NCBI GenBank assembly: GCA_964036295.1
Contig: OZ038469.1
Span: 14,317,591 to 14,381,590 of the forward strand
Source of the DNA: Plumapathes pennacea
Taxonomy: Eukaryota > Cnidaria > Anthozoa > Antipatharia > Myriopathidae
Reading direction: 5' to 3'
DNA length: 64,000 nt
The notes beneath the pieces were generated by a model that was not told the DNA's origin, searched no databases, and saw nothing but the letters and a program-made list of their open reading frames with translations. Made by a program: the position numbers and the translations under genes. The stretch's first letter is position 1; each line of letters opens with the position of its first letter. Positions 31,930 to 58,104 of the stretch are shown here, in pieces.

Positions 31930-32092
31930 TTATTCATATAATGAATAAATGAATTTATTAAATTAATTAATTATTCATATAATGAATAAATGAATTTATT
32001 AAATTAATTAATTATTCATATAATGAATAAATAAATTTATTAAATAAATAATTTATACAATGAATAAATGAATTTATTAAATAAATTAATGC
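31930..32092. repeat. AT-rich tandem repeat, period about 41 bp
   Basis: TATTCATATAATGAATAAAT recurs at about 31931, 31972 and 32013, spaced 41 bp, and a fourth, diverged unit follows (TTATACAATGAATAAATGAA). Each unit is itself near-palindromic (ATTTATTCATT/AATGAATAAAT). Confidence 0.8.
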
Positions 32093-32141
32093 ATATAAAT
32101 TGAAGGAAAAAATTGAAAGCTGTGTTGGCCTTGCCCTTCAG

Positions 32142-32179
32142 ATGATGTTTGAAGTAAAGAAAGAAACTGATTCAAGAAG
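32142..32179 (+). other. Possible second exon of the gene divergent from PEX6
   Basis: A good polypyrimidine tract and acceptor (TTGGCCTTGCCCTTCAG, ending 32141) precede 38 bp encoding MMFEVKKETDSRR in the phase required by exon 29233-29388, followed by a consensus GTAAGT donor at 32180. Possible further exons at 32730-32766 and 33100-33208 are open in more than one frame, so I could not complete a model. Confidence 0.35.
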
Positions 32180-32236
32180 GTAAGTCTAAATTTCACACTA
32201 CTGTACGCATTCCAGGCAGAATACTGGACATAGCCC

Positions 32237-32470
32237 AAGGGTGAGGGGGGTACCCTGATATATGAACCATATAAGTATGTGCCACCCTAAAGGGTATCAT
32301 TTTCAGCAGTTTAGTCTGAAATGGGGTATCGATTTTAACCTTCAGTCTGAAATAGGGTCGGAGATTTTGTTATTTGGTCTGAAATAGGGTTGAAAATCTC
32401 AAATTATAGTCTGAAGTAAGGTAAGGGTTTTCAGTCGTGGGCGGCACACTCCCACCCAAAATTAAGGGGG
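32237..32470 (+). repeat. Repeat family D copy
   Basis: It starts GAACCATATAAGTATGTGCC, contains four spaced relatives of GTCTGAAATAGGGT and ends GGCGGCACACTCCCACCCAA. This is the same architecture as 32836-33012 and 56917-57330. The ends (GGTATGTGCC and GGCACAC) are partly inverted. Confidence 0.8.
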
Positions 32471-32835
32471 AGGGGGGGGGTTGAATTGTGACAAACACTT
32501 TCAGAGTTGGCAGGCATGTTTGTTGAGGACTGTAATGGATCTCTGATAGATTGGTAATGCATGCTGAGAAGGGTGGTACCCATGGGGCTATTAAATTTCT
32601 GTTGAGGTCTTTGCAAGTACCCCACATAATTTGTTGAATACCAGTGTACCCATAAAATCCACTTGACTAGTCCATTATTTTTTTCCAGACTTTAGAGTTT
32701 TTCAAACAGTAATTTCCTGAGCACAAGGCTGCAGCGACTTCCTCCTTTCCTGGAGTTTTGTATCAGGTGGGTGATGTTATAGGTAATGTTATACGTAAAA
32801 TTAAAATCACTACAAGATCACATCACTAGTAGAAA

Positions 32836-33012
32836 TATATGAGCCATATAGGTATGTGCCGCCCAAAAGGGTATCATGGAGGGTGAAAATTGCACATTTT
32901 GGCCTGACATAGGTTCAAAAATTGGTCTAAAATGGGGTCGAAAATCACAAATTTTGGTCTGAAATAGGGTGAGGGTTTTCAGTCCCAGGTAGCACACTCC
33001 CACCCAAAATTT
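32836..33012 (+). repeat. Repeat family D copy, shortened
   Basis: It contains TATGAGCCATATAGGTATGT, GGTCTGAAATAGGGTGAGGG and AGCACACTCCCACCCAAAAT, the family D start, internal unit and end. It is about 60 bp shorter than the neighbouring copy. Confidence 0.8.
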
Positions 33013-36000
33013 TAAGGAGTTTTGTGTTTTTTTAAAAAATGCATGTTTTGCATTTCATGTTTGTACCTTGATGCAATGACCATCTTTTGGAGCTTCATGC
33101 CAGAATGGAAAGACAGTGGTGTCCGTGTACAAGTCAATCAGCCAGCCAGAAGATAAGAACAACTTCAACAACTCGAGTGTTCAGGCACATCCTCTAGGCA
33201 TGTCAGAACTGTTATTATAACATACTCGTGATATATTAAGTCATGTTCTTACGTTTCTCTCGTGCTCTCCCAACTTCCTGCATGCATCCATAACTCGATA
33301 GATGCACGCTAAGCATAAACCAATTCTTAAGTGATGTATATTCAGTGATGTCACACAGTATCAGCAAACTTAAAATGTATAAAGCAGGATTACTATGATT
33401 GAGCTCAGACTGTCAAAAAAAAAAAAAACCTAAGCAAGTACCCTGCACAGAGGCTGAAACATGTTTATCAAGTAATTGGCCAAGGTAATCTGTGTTGTTT
33501 TATGTTGAGGAAAAACATTAACTACAAGATCACATCTGGTGCTCAGGGCATTAGGTGCTAATGGGTCAAGTGAGTTCTTCAGGTTTCTATTACTGGTAAT
33601 TAATGTATTTTGTTTTTGTTTTTTGTTTGTTGTTGCTGTTTTTTGTCAAGGCTAGAAAAAAGGCAGATCCCAGCTTGTGAGGTGGAACAAGGCTGGCTCA
33701 CCTTCCAGTACTTCTTGGCGAAAAGCAAATACAAAATGCTTCTATTTTAAGTTGGACATTATAGGGCCAAGCTTGGAAGTGTGTGGACAAGTGCATATTT
33801 ACCCTTGATTGACCAAGATTGCTGCTGTTTGGTGAACTTTTTCTTGACCAATTTTTCAGAAAGTGTAACAAATGCAAAGCCAATGTAAGCAATCACTTGA
33901 TAACTTGTACTGTCATCCGAAAACGGCTCTGTGCTGATGATCATTTAGATGAATAATATTCTTGTTATATCAACCATGGTGAATAATAAAACAGTGAATG
34001 CATGTGGCTGGTGATGGAGCATGATGCCTTATTGTGATGCTAGTTTCTGTTTAACATTTCAAAACACTCATACTCTGAGAATATCGAATGACATCCTCTT
34101 TCTGTTTGCAGGGGTAGGGGCAAAACATTTTAGACTCGACCCCCACCCCAACCTATAGTATTTTAAAATTGCTGCCACCATTTTACTGATCCCACAAATT
34201 CATGCCCGTGTTCTTTACTGCTGATTGTTTGCGGCTGCGGAATTCCCCTTTTTCCTCGCCCGGGAAACTCCACCGTAACTGAAAACACCAACGCATGCGC
34301 AGACGTTCTGCCTCGGTGTTCATGACGTCGGTCATGTGATACGTTCCCAGGCTCTGAAGGCACGGACAAACAACCTCGTCGCGGCATTGGTCACGAGGTT
34401 GGAATACTCCAACCTCGTTCCCAGGGCCATCAACACGATCTCGAGGCGAGAATAATGATTATCATAAATTCTTATTTGATCTGGAAATAATGATTATGAT
34501 TGTTCCCAGGGCAGGTCATGCGATGCTTGTCCCCAGGGCCATCTGCTTCATCAAAATGGCCGCCTCTCGTGGCATGCAAGCGTTCTCGAGATTTATCAAC
34601 CGACGCTGTTGCTGAATGCTACAACCTTATCGAGAGTAGAAAAGAGGTCCAGGAAAGAATCTCATAACAGATGCGACGATGATGCTAGCGCAACTCCTTC
34701 GGGTAAGGCGGCCAAACGACTTCCAAAATGCTCGTTTGTAGCAGTAGGCCACTGCGTCATGTAGGCTGGATATCTCTTGAGAACGCTTTCCTTTCACGTT
34801 CGATGTGCGACGAGAGGCGGCCATACATCTTGGTGATGCTGATACAAACCTGGCGTGCATGGAATTGCAGGATATGGTTTGTGTAATTTGAATATTGCTT
34901 CTTGTGTACGCTGAGCTGTGAGTATGTGGTATTTTACGGCTTGTTAAAACATTATTTAGAAAATATTTAGCATTACAGTAAACACCCGCTTATAAGAACC
35001 TACATTTCATACAAGTCAGCCTAAATAGGTTCTTATATATCGGGTGTTTAGTGGGAATTAAATCAGGCTGTTTCGGTTCTTAAGTCGGTTCTCATTAAAT
35101 CAGGGTTGAAACTGTTTGCTACTCTTCAGAATAGTACAAATCCTTTACTATAATAATATAATTATATTGTAATACCATGTTTGCAGCAAACAATGAGGAT
35201 TATATTTCACTTAAGCCATCATAGTAATATTAATGTGTAGGGTATAGTTTTCAGGATCCTCCAGCTGGCTCAAACAATTAGGTATACGATTTTGCATTTC
35301 CATGTCTTAAACAGGTTAACTTCCATGGTCAACTAACTTGAACTCCTACTTCAGCTTGAACTCTTGCCCTGCGCAACAAGAATTGTAATTACATTGAATG
35401 ATTTGTAAACAACATTTTCACATGACGCTGATCTTGCATTCATCACTTTGTCTGTAGTACAGCATTTGACTAGATGAATTTGTTACAAGGAGTTTGTACC
35501 TGATGTATATTACCGTGTAAATGCAGACGAATCTGTTGCCTAAGGAAAAGTACATGGAATATATCATTTTGCATTAGTGTCTTAAGTAGGGTGCAATTTT
35601 TGGTTCAGTCTTGAACAGGATCACAAATTAGACAGGGTAAAATACATATATATTTTTGTTTCTTACCCAATTTACCATTGAGTACCCTCTCCCCCAGGCA
35701 AATGGTATCTTTTCAACTCTTTAGGCTGGTTTACACATGACATAAGCATAAGCACAAGCGCAAACATATAAGCATGAGCATAAACAACAGGAGAGCTACA
35801 GTGGGACATAAGCATAACTGGGTAAGAAAATATTTTATGTTAATATGTTGCACTGTAACTTTTTTGTCATTTATGCTTATGCTTACACTTATGCTTATGT
35901 TTTTGTTGTACATGTAAACTAGTCCTATGAGCTCACAAATAGCTACATGTTGCTGTTTACATCAGATGCTACTTTTATATTTTATTGAAGTATTACCCAT

Positions 36001-37919
36001 ATTTTTCTCTTTTCTGAAGATCTTTTGGATGAAGCTTTGGAGTCCTGTGTTGACATGAGTGGCAATGACAAATAAAACATTGTTCCTGGGATTCAAGAAT
36101 GTCAGCATTGTCAAATAACTGGGACAACTGCCAAGAGGAATATTGTTTCCAAACATGATTAAAATGAAATGAGAAGAAAGAACTTATCTGAACTCTGTAA
36201 GAATTTTAGGCTTTTGTGCAAAATAGGACTGCACTTTATTTGTTTGTACATTGACTCAGTATGAAAGGAAAATCTAGACTTGCCTTGTATTTCAAGTGGG
36301 TGCTGTTATGCCTGACTCACAAAAAGGTCAAATTGAGGTTTAAGTTTTCATAGTTTTCCACATTTGTTTATACAAGGCTGGCACCGAATTTAAATTAAAA
36401 GAACGGCATAACAGAATGATTACCTTATTCCATATGGTGATAGGAGTATTCTATCCTATCCTTAAATGCTAAGATTTTGTATTGGTTTTGACTTTGTTTT
36501 AAATACATTCATGTTTCTGATCCTGTGTTCCATTAATTGTGTTTGATTTGAGCCATTTCTGGATGACTTTCGAAAACCAAAATAAAGCAATTATGCATAA
36601 GAAACACTTTCAGCCAACCGAAAGCCAAGGAAATCGCGTTTAGTTTTACTCTAAAGAAGAAATCAGTCAACAGTGGGCGGACAACTGCAAAACATCGCCA
36701 CTTGCTTTCTTGCATGAAAATATCGCAATCGGGTTTTTCTATTTCCATTTAAAAGAAAGGGTTTAGTCATGCAGTGCCGAGGTACTGTAACAGATCTTTA
36801 TCGCGGTAATGATAGCTTATGTAAAACTTGGACAAAGATGAAATTATGACACAGCTGGAAAGAGCATATTTACTCAATTCAGACTCGTAAACTAAAATGT
36901 CGCAAAGGACCACTAAAGTTTCAAGCTGCAGTTTCTAGTTTCTAGTTAGTTTTATTTGTCGGAAAAACGAAGAAAGCCCAAATGTTTCTAGCTGCGCGCA
37001 AAGTGCGGATCAAAAGTTTGTCAAAGATCGAAAAATGGATAACAGATATTAAGCGCATGTTACTAGAGAGTATAAGCTCCTTGGTGTGCGTGGATCGCAC
37101 ACCTCCGAGGCAAAAAAAATTACTACACAGTGCACTGCGCAGGGTGTAAATTTCCCAAATGAAACAAAATGCTATAAAATGAAACTAGTATCAAAGTGAG
37201 TTTAACAAATGAAAGAAACGATCTTATCGAAAAGGAGAAAGAATATATAAAATGGGCGCCGCGGTTTTGATACGAAAACTTTACCTACCCCAAATCCGAA
37301 ATTTTCGTGTAAATTATTGTGGGCGCGGCATGCGCTTACAAATGTATCTAGAGGGTGATACATGTCGCACAGCTCGACCAAAAGTTTTTTTTATAGTTGT
37401 TTGCTGTGTATGCCACTACAATTTCAAAGGATGAGAAATTCGAGTGGAATGGTGGCTCACCTTTTTTTTTTTCATTTATAGATCGATCAAAAACAGGTTT
37501 TTCACCGCTTTGCCGAAGATGCATGCGCTAATACAGCATTGGTGAAAGTCAAAGGACAAGCGACAGAGATATTTGTTAAATTCGAGTGTAATGATGCTGG
37601 AGTTGATCAAAATTTGCGTTTCTTGGAGTACGGCTAGGTCACAGCCACGACAATTTTTCCCCAACCCCCACACCCTCACAAACCAAATATGACGGCATCA
37701 TTAACCCTTGTTCAAGTCGTGCTAGGAAGAGTTTAGACAATCCTGAAACGATTTACGGTATGTACATTTCTCATACAATATACTTCAGGCAAATATAGCG
37801 TTTGTGACTACCTGATTATGTAGTCGCATAAATTGTTGGTATTTCCTTTCAGTGGGGTAGGGTGTGGACTGACGGTGCAAACTTGTCGATTTTTGCTCGA
37901 AAAAGGGATGAAATGCCTT

Positions 37920-38245
37920 TTCTTCAGACGCTACAGTGTACAAAACACGGAAAGAACCGCATAGTGCGTAGAAAATGGATTTGAGCGTTGTATGCGAAAT
38001 AGTCGTTTTTTTGCAATGAACCGGGTGAGACTCGTTGAGTTTAGACGCTACAGTGCAGGAAATATAGACAAATGCGCATAAAAATGAAAAAGAAGGCGAT
38101 GAAGCAGCAGTTATAGAAAATAATCACGTTTCTTGCTTTGAACCAGATGAAACTTTCTGCTATTACATACTACACTGACCGAAACACGGGCAAAATCGCA
38201 TAAAACGCTGAAATGATGAATTAGAGTCTAAATTTGAAATGCTTA
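37920..38245 (+). repeat. Degenerate tandem repeat, period about 110 bp, in the centre of the inverted repeat
   Basis: Three units share a GACGCTACAGTG-like start (the third is diverged, ACATACTACACTG), then AAACACGG or similar, CGCATA, and an ending like TTGAACCGGGTGAGACT or TTGAACCAGATGAAACT. The units begin near 37928, 38043 and 38163. Confidence 0.6.
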
Positions 38246-39204
38246 TGGATGTGTAGGGGTTTCCTACTCTCCGTCCCTCTGGCACAGTTTACAGCCACCG
38301 GGTATGTGCTTTACTATAATAAACAGTCAGAAAACTGCAGCTTTTGTAAATCTTATTGCTTTAAAGCTGTTGATATCACCAAAGAAATAAGGAATTATTT
38401 TGACTACTTCTTGCAAATAGTAGGTTGACCAGCCGGCGACATATACGTGGCTAGGGGATGTCGGTGTAATATTGTCAAGCAAGGCGTGACCTTTTTAAAC
38501 GCAAAATTCTTCAAGAACAATCTTGCTCTAAAGACATCAAGAGCGATCACACCTTTGAGTTCCTCGTGAGCATTTATTAAGCATTAATTGTACTGGAGTT
38601 ATCAGGTTCAAGATTTCCGAGGGCTTGACTTTTGAGTATGGGTACAGTTTATCAATTCATTGCCGGCAACCGATGCCGGATTACCGGCTTACGACTGATT
38701 GAAGGAAATTGGCCCAAAACAAGTAGCGCGCCACCTCCGAGCTTATGATGGTGAGAATCCAATAAAACTAAGTCACTAAAACCAAGGCTATAGCAAACAA
38801 ATCTGACTTATCCCCTCAAATATATATCAACCAAATGCCACTTGCGAGGTTGCAAAAAATATAACAAAACTGCGCAAGGTGTCAAGCAATGTGCTTTGGG
38901 ATGTGGGGATCTTCAATTCTTACTGACACAGTGAAGCATCTACCTTAACATCCACAGAACCTTCCAGCATATTTGCGGCTCCTGTTGCGGACAAAAAGCG
39001 GATTTGAAGGTTGCTACGCGCGTAATATTAGACAACATTCTCCAACCTTTGCACCATAAGGTACTCCCAAGAAGCTGATAGAGCTATTTTCCACGGGCAT
39101 GAAACATTGAAACAGCCGCTGGAAACAGCAAGGTGGCAATGAAGCTACAGGCCTACCTGACTGATAACTATTGGAAAAAGCCAGGGTGATTGTGAACAAG
39201 TTGA

Positions 39205-39295
39205 ACTAGTCGGCAAGTGGTCGGTAACGTGGTCAGTAACGTGGTCGGTATGTGGCTGGTAAGATTTAGTGGTCGGTAAGTGGTCGGTAGCGTTT
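39205..39295 (+). repeat. GTGGTCGGTAA-type short tandem repeat
   Basis: Variants of AGTGGTCGGTAACGTGGTC are repeated about seven times between 39209 and 39292. Each is a slight variation on TGGTCGGTA. Confidence 0.75.
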
Positions 39296-41757
39296 TTCAT
39301 TTCGGATAACGTTTATTTGAAGCGCTAAATGAATCATTCACTTTTATTAACGTGGTGGCTCTTAAGAGAGCCGTGAGTGGCAGGCCATTAGTAGCCCGCG
39401 GCGATGTCTTGGATGATTGCAAGGAGCCAGTCGGCTTGGCTAAATTGTCGCTTCACCATTCAGAACATCTGTTCTTTTGGATTTTACAATTGGATCTTGG
39501 TTCTTTTGGATCCTCCCACTTGTGACCTACAAAGAGATCCCACAACCTTTTTTTGGTAAACATACGCAGTGTTCAGGCAGTAAACTGTTTGCAAAAAGCA
39601 TCGGCATGACAGCACCCACTTGGAATACAAGGCAAATCTAGTTTTTTTCTCCCACACTGAGTCAGTGTACAAACAAATAAAGTAGTCCTATTTTGCACCA
39701 AAGCCTGAAATTCTTACAGGGTTCAGATAAGTTCGTCATTCTCATTTATACACCAAGTAGCCATAAGTATTAGCCATCAGTCCAAATTTCCTGATTTTGC
39801 AAGGCAACCAAAAATTGCACCATATTCAAGACATCATTGCAAAATGCTTTATTCCACGTAATTTTCCTTAGGCAACATAGCCGTCTGCATTTACGCGGCA
39901 ATACACATCAGGTACAAAACTCCTTGTAACAAATACGTCTTGTCAAATGCTATCATATAGACAAAGTGATGGCAAGATAAACATTATGTGAAAAGGTTGA
40001 TTACAAATCATTTAATGTAATCGCAATTCTTGTTGCGCAGAGCAAGAGTTCAAGCCAAAGCAGGAGTTTAAGTTAGTTGAGTGTGGGAGTTAAGTTCCCT
40101 GTTTAAGACACGAAAATGTAAAATTATATACCATGTTTAAGCCAGCTGGAGGACCCTGAAAACTATACCCTATCCAGCAGAACGTCCCTATAGGAAATAT
40201 AGGGGATAACTCTACCTCCCACCCCCAGCCAGTTGCCAAGTTTTACTGACAAGCCCTGTCAATAAATAAAGATAAACTAAATAATTTAGTTTATTTTTAT
40301 TTAGTTATCTTTATTTAGCAAATACAATAATCATTCTATTTAATATATGTATGTGAGACTATTTTGTTGACACATGTCATTCTACATGCCAAGGTTTCCT
40401 TTCTCTGTTGCTTGCAGCATATTGGGTTGGCTTTTGCGATCAATATCAAGGTCTTCTCAACCTGTGTAGTAAATCTACAGTAACAAATGATACTACTGTA
40501 GCTCTACATGTACCAGTGTTGGCACTAGATGCTTCATGGACACATTAATATCACTATGATGGCTCAAGTGAAATATAATCCTCATTGTTTGCTGCAAGCA
40601 TGGTATTATAATGTAATCATATTATTATAGTTGTAGCATAGCCCAGAAATTAATATAAACACATTATAGCATTAATCTGTTCAGTAAAATGATATGCACC
40701 AACTGATTGTGAAATAAGTCTGTAATGGTACCAAATAGAGTCAATATATGAGTTGAGATGTTGCAATAAAGTCAGTTGTAAGAGTAACCTCTGCGTGTTG
40801 AGATCGTTCTCGCACTACGAACCAAAGTTCTACGCTAGCTCAACCCCTTCACCAACAACGAACCAGGTAAATGCTACATAGTAATGGATTTGTACTATTC
40901 TGAAGAGTAGCAAACAGTTTCAACCCTAATTTAATAAGAACCTACTTAAGAACCGAAACAGCCTGATTATAAGCGGTGTTTACTGTAATGCTAAATATTT
41001 TCTAAATAATGTTTTAACAAGCCGTATATACCACACACTCACAGCTCAGCGTACACAAGAAGCAATATTCAAACTACACAAACCATATCCTGCAATTCCA
41101 TGCACGCCAGGTTTGTATCAGCATCACCAAGATGTATGGCCGCCTCTCGTCGCACATCGAACGTGAAAGGCAAGCGTTCTCAAGAGATATCCAGCCTACA
41201 TGACGCAGTGGCCTACTGCTACAAACGAGCATTTGGAAGTCGTTTGGCCGCCTTACCCGAAGGAGTTGCGCTAGCATCATCGTCGCATCTGTTATGAGAT
41301 TCTTTCCTGGACCTCTTTTCTACTCTCGATAAGGTTGTAGCATTCAGCAACAGCGTCGGTTGATAAATCTCGAGAACGCTTGCATGCCACGAGAGGCGGC
41401 CATTTTGATGAAGCAGATGGCCCTGGGGACAAGCATCGCATGATCTGCCCTGGGAACAATCATAATCATTATTTCCAGATCAAATAAGAATTTATGATAA
41501 TCATTATTCTCGCCTCGAGATCGTGTTGCCATTCAACCATTGGGAGCTTCTGCCGCGGATGGCCCTGGGAACGAGGTTGGGAATACTCGGGACTTTGAAG
41601 TTAATCTTACATAAAGTACTATTTAGCTTCACGTGCGAATCGACGTACAGGTATGTGTGTTTATATCATAAATTCCTCGCGGATGAGAGTTTTCAGGGAA
41701 AGATAATGATCTTGACTTTGGTCTAAGCGGATTAACAATGAAGGCGAAGGTGGTGTC

Positions 41758-56533
<14,776 letters not shown>

Positions 56534-56644
56534 AACACACAGCCGGAGGAAAAATGCTCACCGAGACAGGTTCAGATCTACGGCAGGGAACGAGATGATA
56601 AATAATCAATGGATAAAAGTTGTCCTATTAAGCAAGTGTACTTG

Positions 56645-56915
56645 AGCCGTCAGTTTTCGGATGAATGTCGATGAAACTAAAACCAAAGTAAATACACCGC
56701 CAATCACATAGGCTGTAAGAAACAATTTCAACCAATCAAACAATTTGAACCAAGCCAAAGCCAACGCCAAAGTATCAGTTAACCTGTACTTGAATACCGA
56801 AAAATTTGCCTCCGACGAAGTATTTTTGATGCGAGTTTATCTTGTTGCTACGTTTTTTGACGAAACAAGGTTGGTTCAGCATTTTCGGCGAGTCAGTAGC
56901 AAAAACAAGTGGTGT
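56645..56915. repeat. MITE family C relative, truncated by a family D element
   Basis: GTTTTCGGATGAATGTCGAT, AACCAATCAAACAATTTGAA and GGTTGGTTCAGCATTTTCGG resemble family C. It stops where the G-run of the next repeat begins at about 56922. Confidence 0.6.
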
Positions 56916-56916
56916 C

Positions 56917-57330
56917 AGCCCGGGGGGGGGGGGGGGCACTCCCATATATAAGCCATATAGGTATGTGCCGCCCCAAAGGGTATCGTTTTCAAGCATTTTT
57001 GGTCTGAAATAGGGTATCAATTTTGCCTTTTTGGTCTGAAATAGGGTATCGATTTTGTCTTTTTGGTCTGGGATAGATATGATTTTAACAGAAATATGTC
57101 GCCGCGGACATTACACGGCAAATGGAAGAAAACACAGGGCGGAAATCGTTGCAAAAGAACAAAAATCTCTAAACAAGGGTCTGAAATAGGGTATACATTT
57201 TGGAGTCAGGTCTGAAATAGGGTATAGAAAATCAGGTATTTTGGTCTGAAATAGGATAAGGGTTTTCAGGACCGGGCGGCACACCCCCACCCAAAATTAT
57301 AATGAGTGCCACCCACACCCCCACCCCCCG
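56917..57330 (+). mobile_element. Repeat family D copy, longest
   Basis: A G-run plus CACTCCCATATATAAGCCAT begins it. Six relatives of GGTCTGAAATAGGGTAT lie inside. It ends GGGCGGCACACCCCCACCCA plus AAATTATAATGAGTGCC. The ends are inverted relatives (GGGGGGCACTCCC / GGGCGGCACACCCC). The right side carries an extra CCACCCCCCGGGGG palindrome. Confidence 0.8.
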
Positions 57331-57904
57331 GGGGACGGGGGTGTCAGTTCTCGTACAGAGTTGGTTATAAATGTTTTCTTACAGCCTTTGTGATTTATGC
57401 TGTAATTTGGTTTTGGTTTGAATGTAGTCTTTTCATTTGCATTCAATCATACACCGATTATATTATAGCCAGGCGTATTATCTATAGACTGAGTGACAAT
57501 GGAATTCAGTATGAAAATGAGTATTTTTATCCAACAGCTTTTCGGTTTGGCTTCACTGCTTTTCAGTTTCAATCGTAACTGTCAACTCGATCTCCAAATA
57601 GGGGAAGGAAACACAGTACTTGGTCACTCGATTCAGTGACAACTGTAAAACGAAGACTTCAATTTAAATAAATTATTGCCTTTAGCATTTCGTGATCACT
57701 GCAACGCAAAGCTAGAGGCATGCATATTTTAGCCTTTTGTGATGCAGATTTGTATTTGCTTTGTGTTCTCTGCCGTCCACTTAAAATACACTGATTGCAA
57801 TAGACATAATCAAAACAAAAAAAAAAAAAAAGCCGTGAACGTTTGCGTTCGCCTTCCTGATCAGAGCCGCTGTGGTAACATGATCTAAGAGCTGCTCAGT
57901 TTAG
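57331..57904. other. Spacer between NVL and the carrier gene
   Basis: There is no coding exon. It contains an A-run at about 57817-57831 and otherwise unremarkable AT-rich sequence. Confidence 0.4.
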
Positions 57905-57908
57905 GGAT

Positions 57909-58100
57909 AAGAAAGCCGCAGTTTCTAAACGACGTATACTCGATAGCTGAGTCCAAGAAACGAGCCAGGCAATACACAGCAGCAGCACGCGTGCAAGAAA
58001 GCCGCAATTTTCAAGCGACGCACACTCGACACATAACTGAGTCCAGGAAACGAGCCAGGAAGCACAACGCCAGCAGTAAATGCAGGAGTGTCCATTTCCT
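57909..58100 (+). promoter_or_regulatory. Duplicated 5' flank of the carrier gene
   Basis: Two tandem units, about 57909-57983 and 57996-58057, share AGAAAGCCGCA, then a YCGATA or CGACACA step, then TGAGTCCAAGAAACGAGCCA or TGAGTCCAGGAAACGAGCCA. A single corresponding unit lies 5' of the second carrier gene (62620-62665). The position directly upstream of both start codons suggests 5' UTR or promoter sequence. TGAGTCC is an AP-1-like half-site, but function is untested. Confidence 0.5.
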
Positions 58101-58104
58101 TCTC

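Larger units (their letters stand above)
29389..32141. other. Intron/spacer with imperfect duplications and repeats
   Basis: No supported exon. Near 30500-30600 two imperfect tandem units contain GACTTCCTGCAGACTGTTG and AACTTCCTGCAGACTGTTG. An inverted pair occupies 30735-30890 and 31180-31338, and telomere-like and AT-rich arrays follow; these are listed separately. Confidence 0.45.
34390..41580. mobile_element. Giant imperfect inverted repeat (about 7 kb; arms about 2 kb)
   Basis: Left arm about 34390-36335 is repeated in reverse orientation at about 39590-41580. Matching landmarks in order include AACCTCGTTCCCAGGGCC (34420 / 41562), TAACAGATGCGACGATGATG (34665 / 41272), TGGTGATGCTGATACAAACC (34832 / 41109), CTACTCTTCAGAATAGTACA (35120 / 40890), TAGTTTTCAGG (35246 / 40155), CTTGTTGCGCAG against CTGCGCAACAAG, and TGCAAAATAGGACT against AGTCCTATTTTGCA. 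The arms have diverged by substitutions and small indels. The 3.2-kb centre has no transposase. It may be a foldback-type DNA transposon or an inverted duplication. The right arm ends about 180 bp before the NVL start codon. Confidence 0.75.

Noticed and set aside
33097..33210. Frame reading QNGKTVVSVYKSISQPEDKN and ending in a stop, possible last exon of the gene divergent from PEX6
   Set aside because: The acceptor has a poor pyrimidine tract, an alternative frame is also open, and the phase with the upstream candidate exons could not be fixed; left unannotated.
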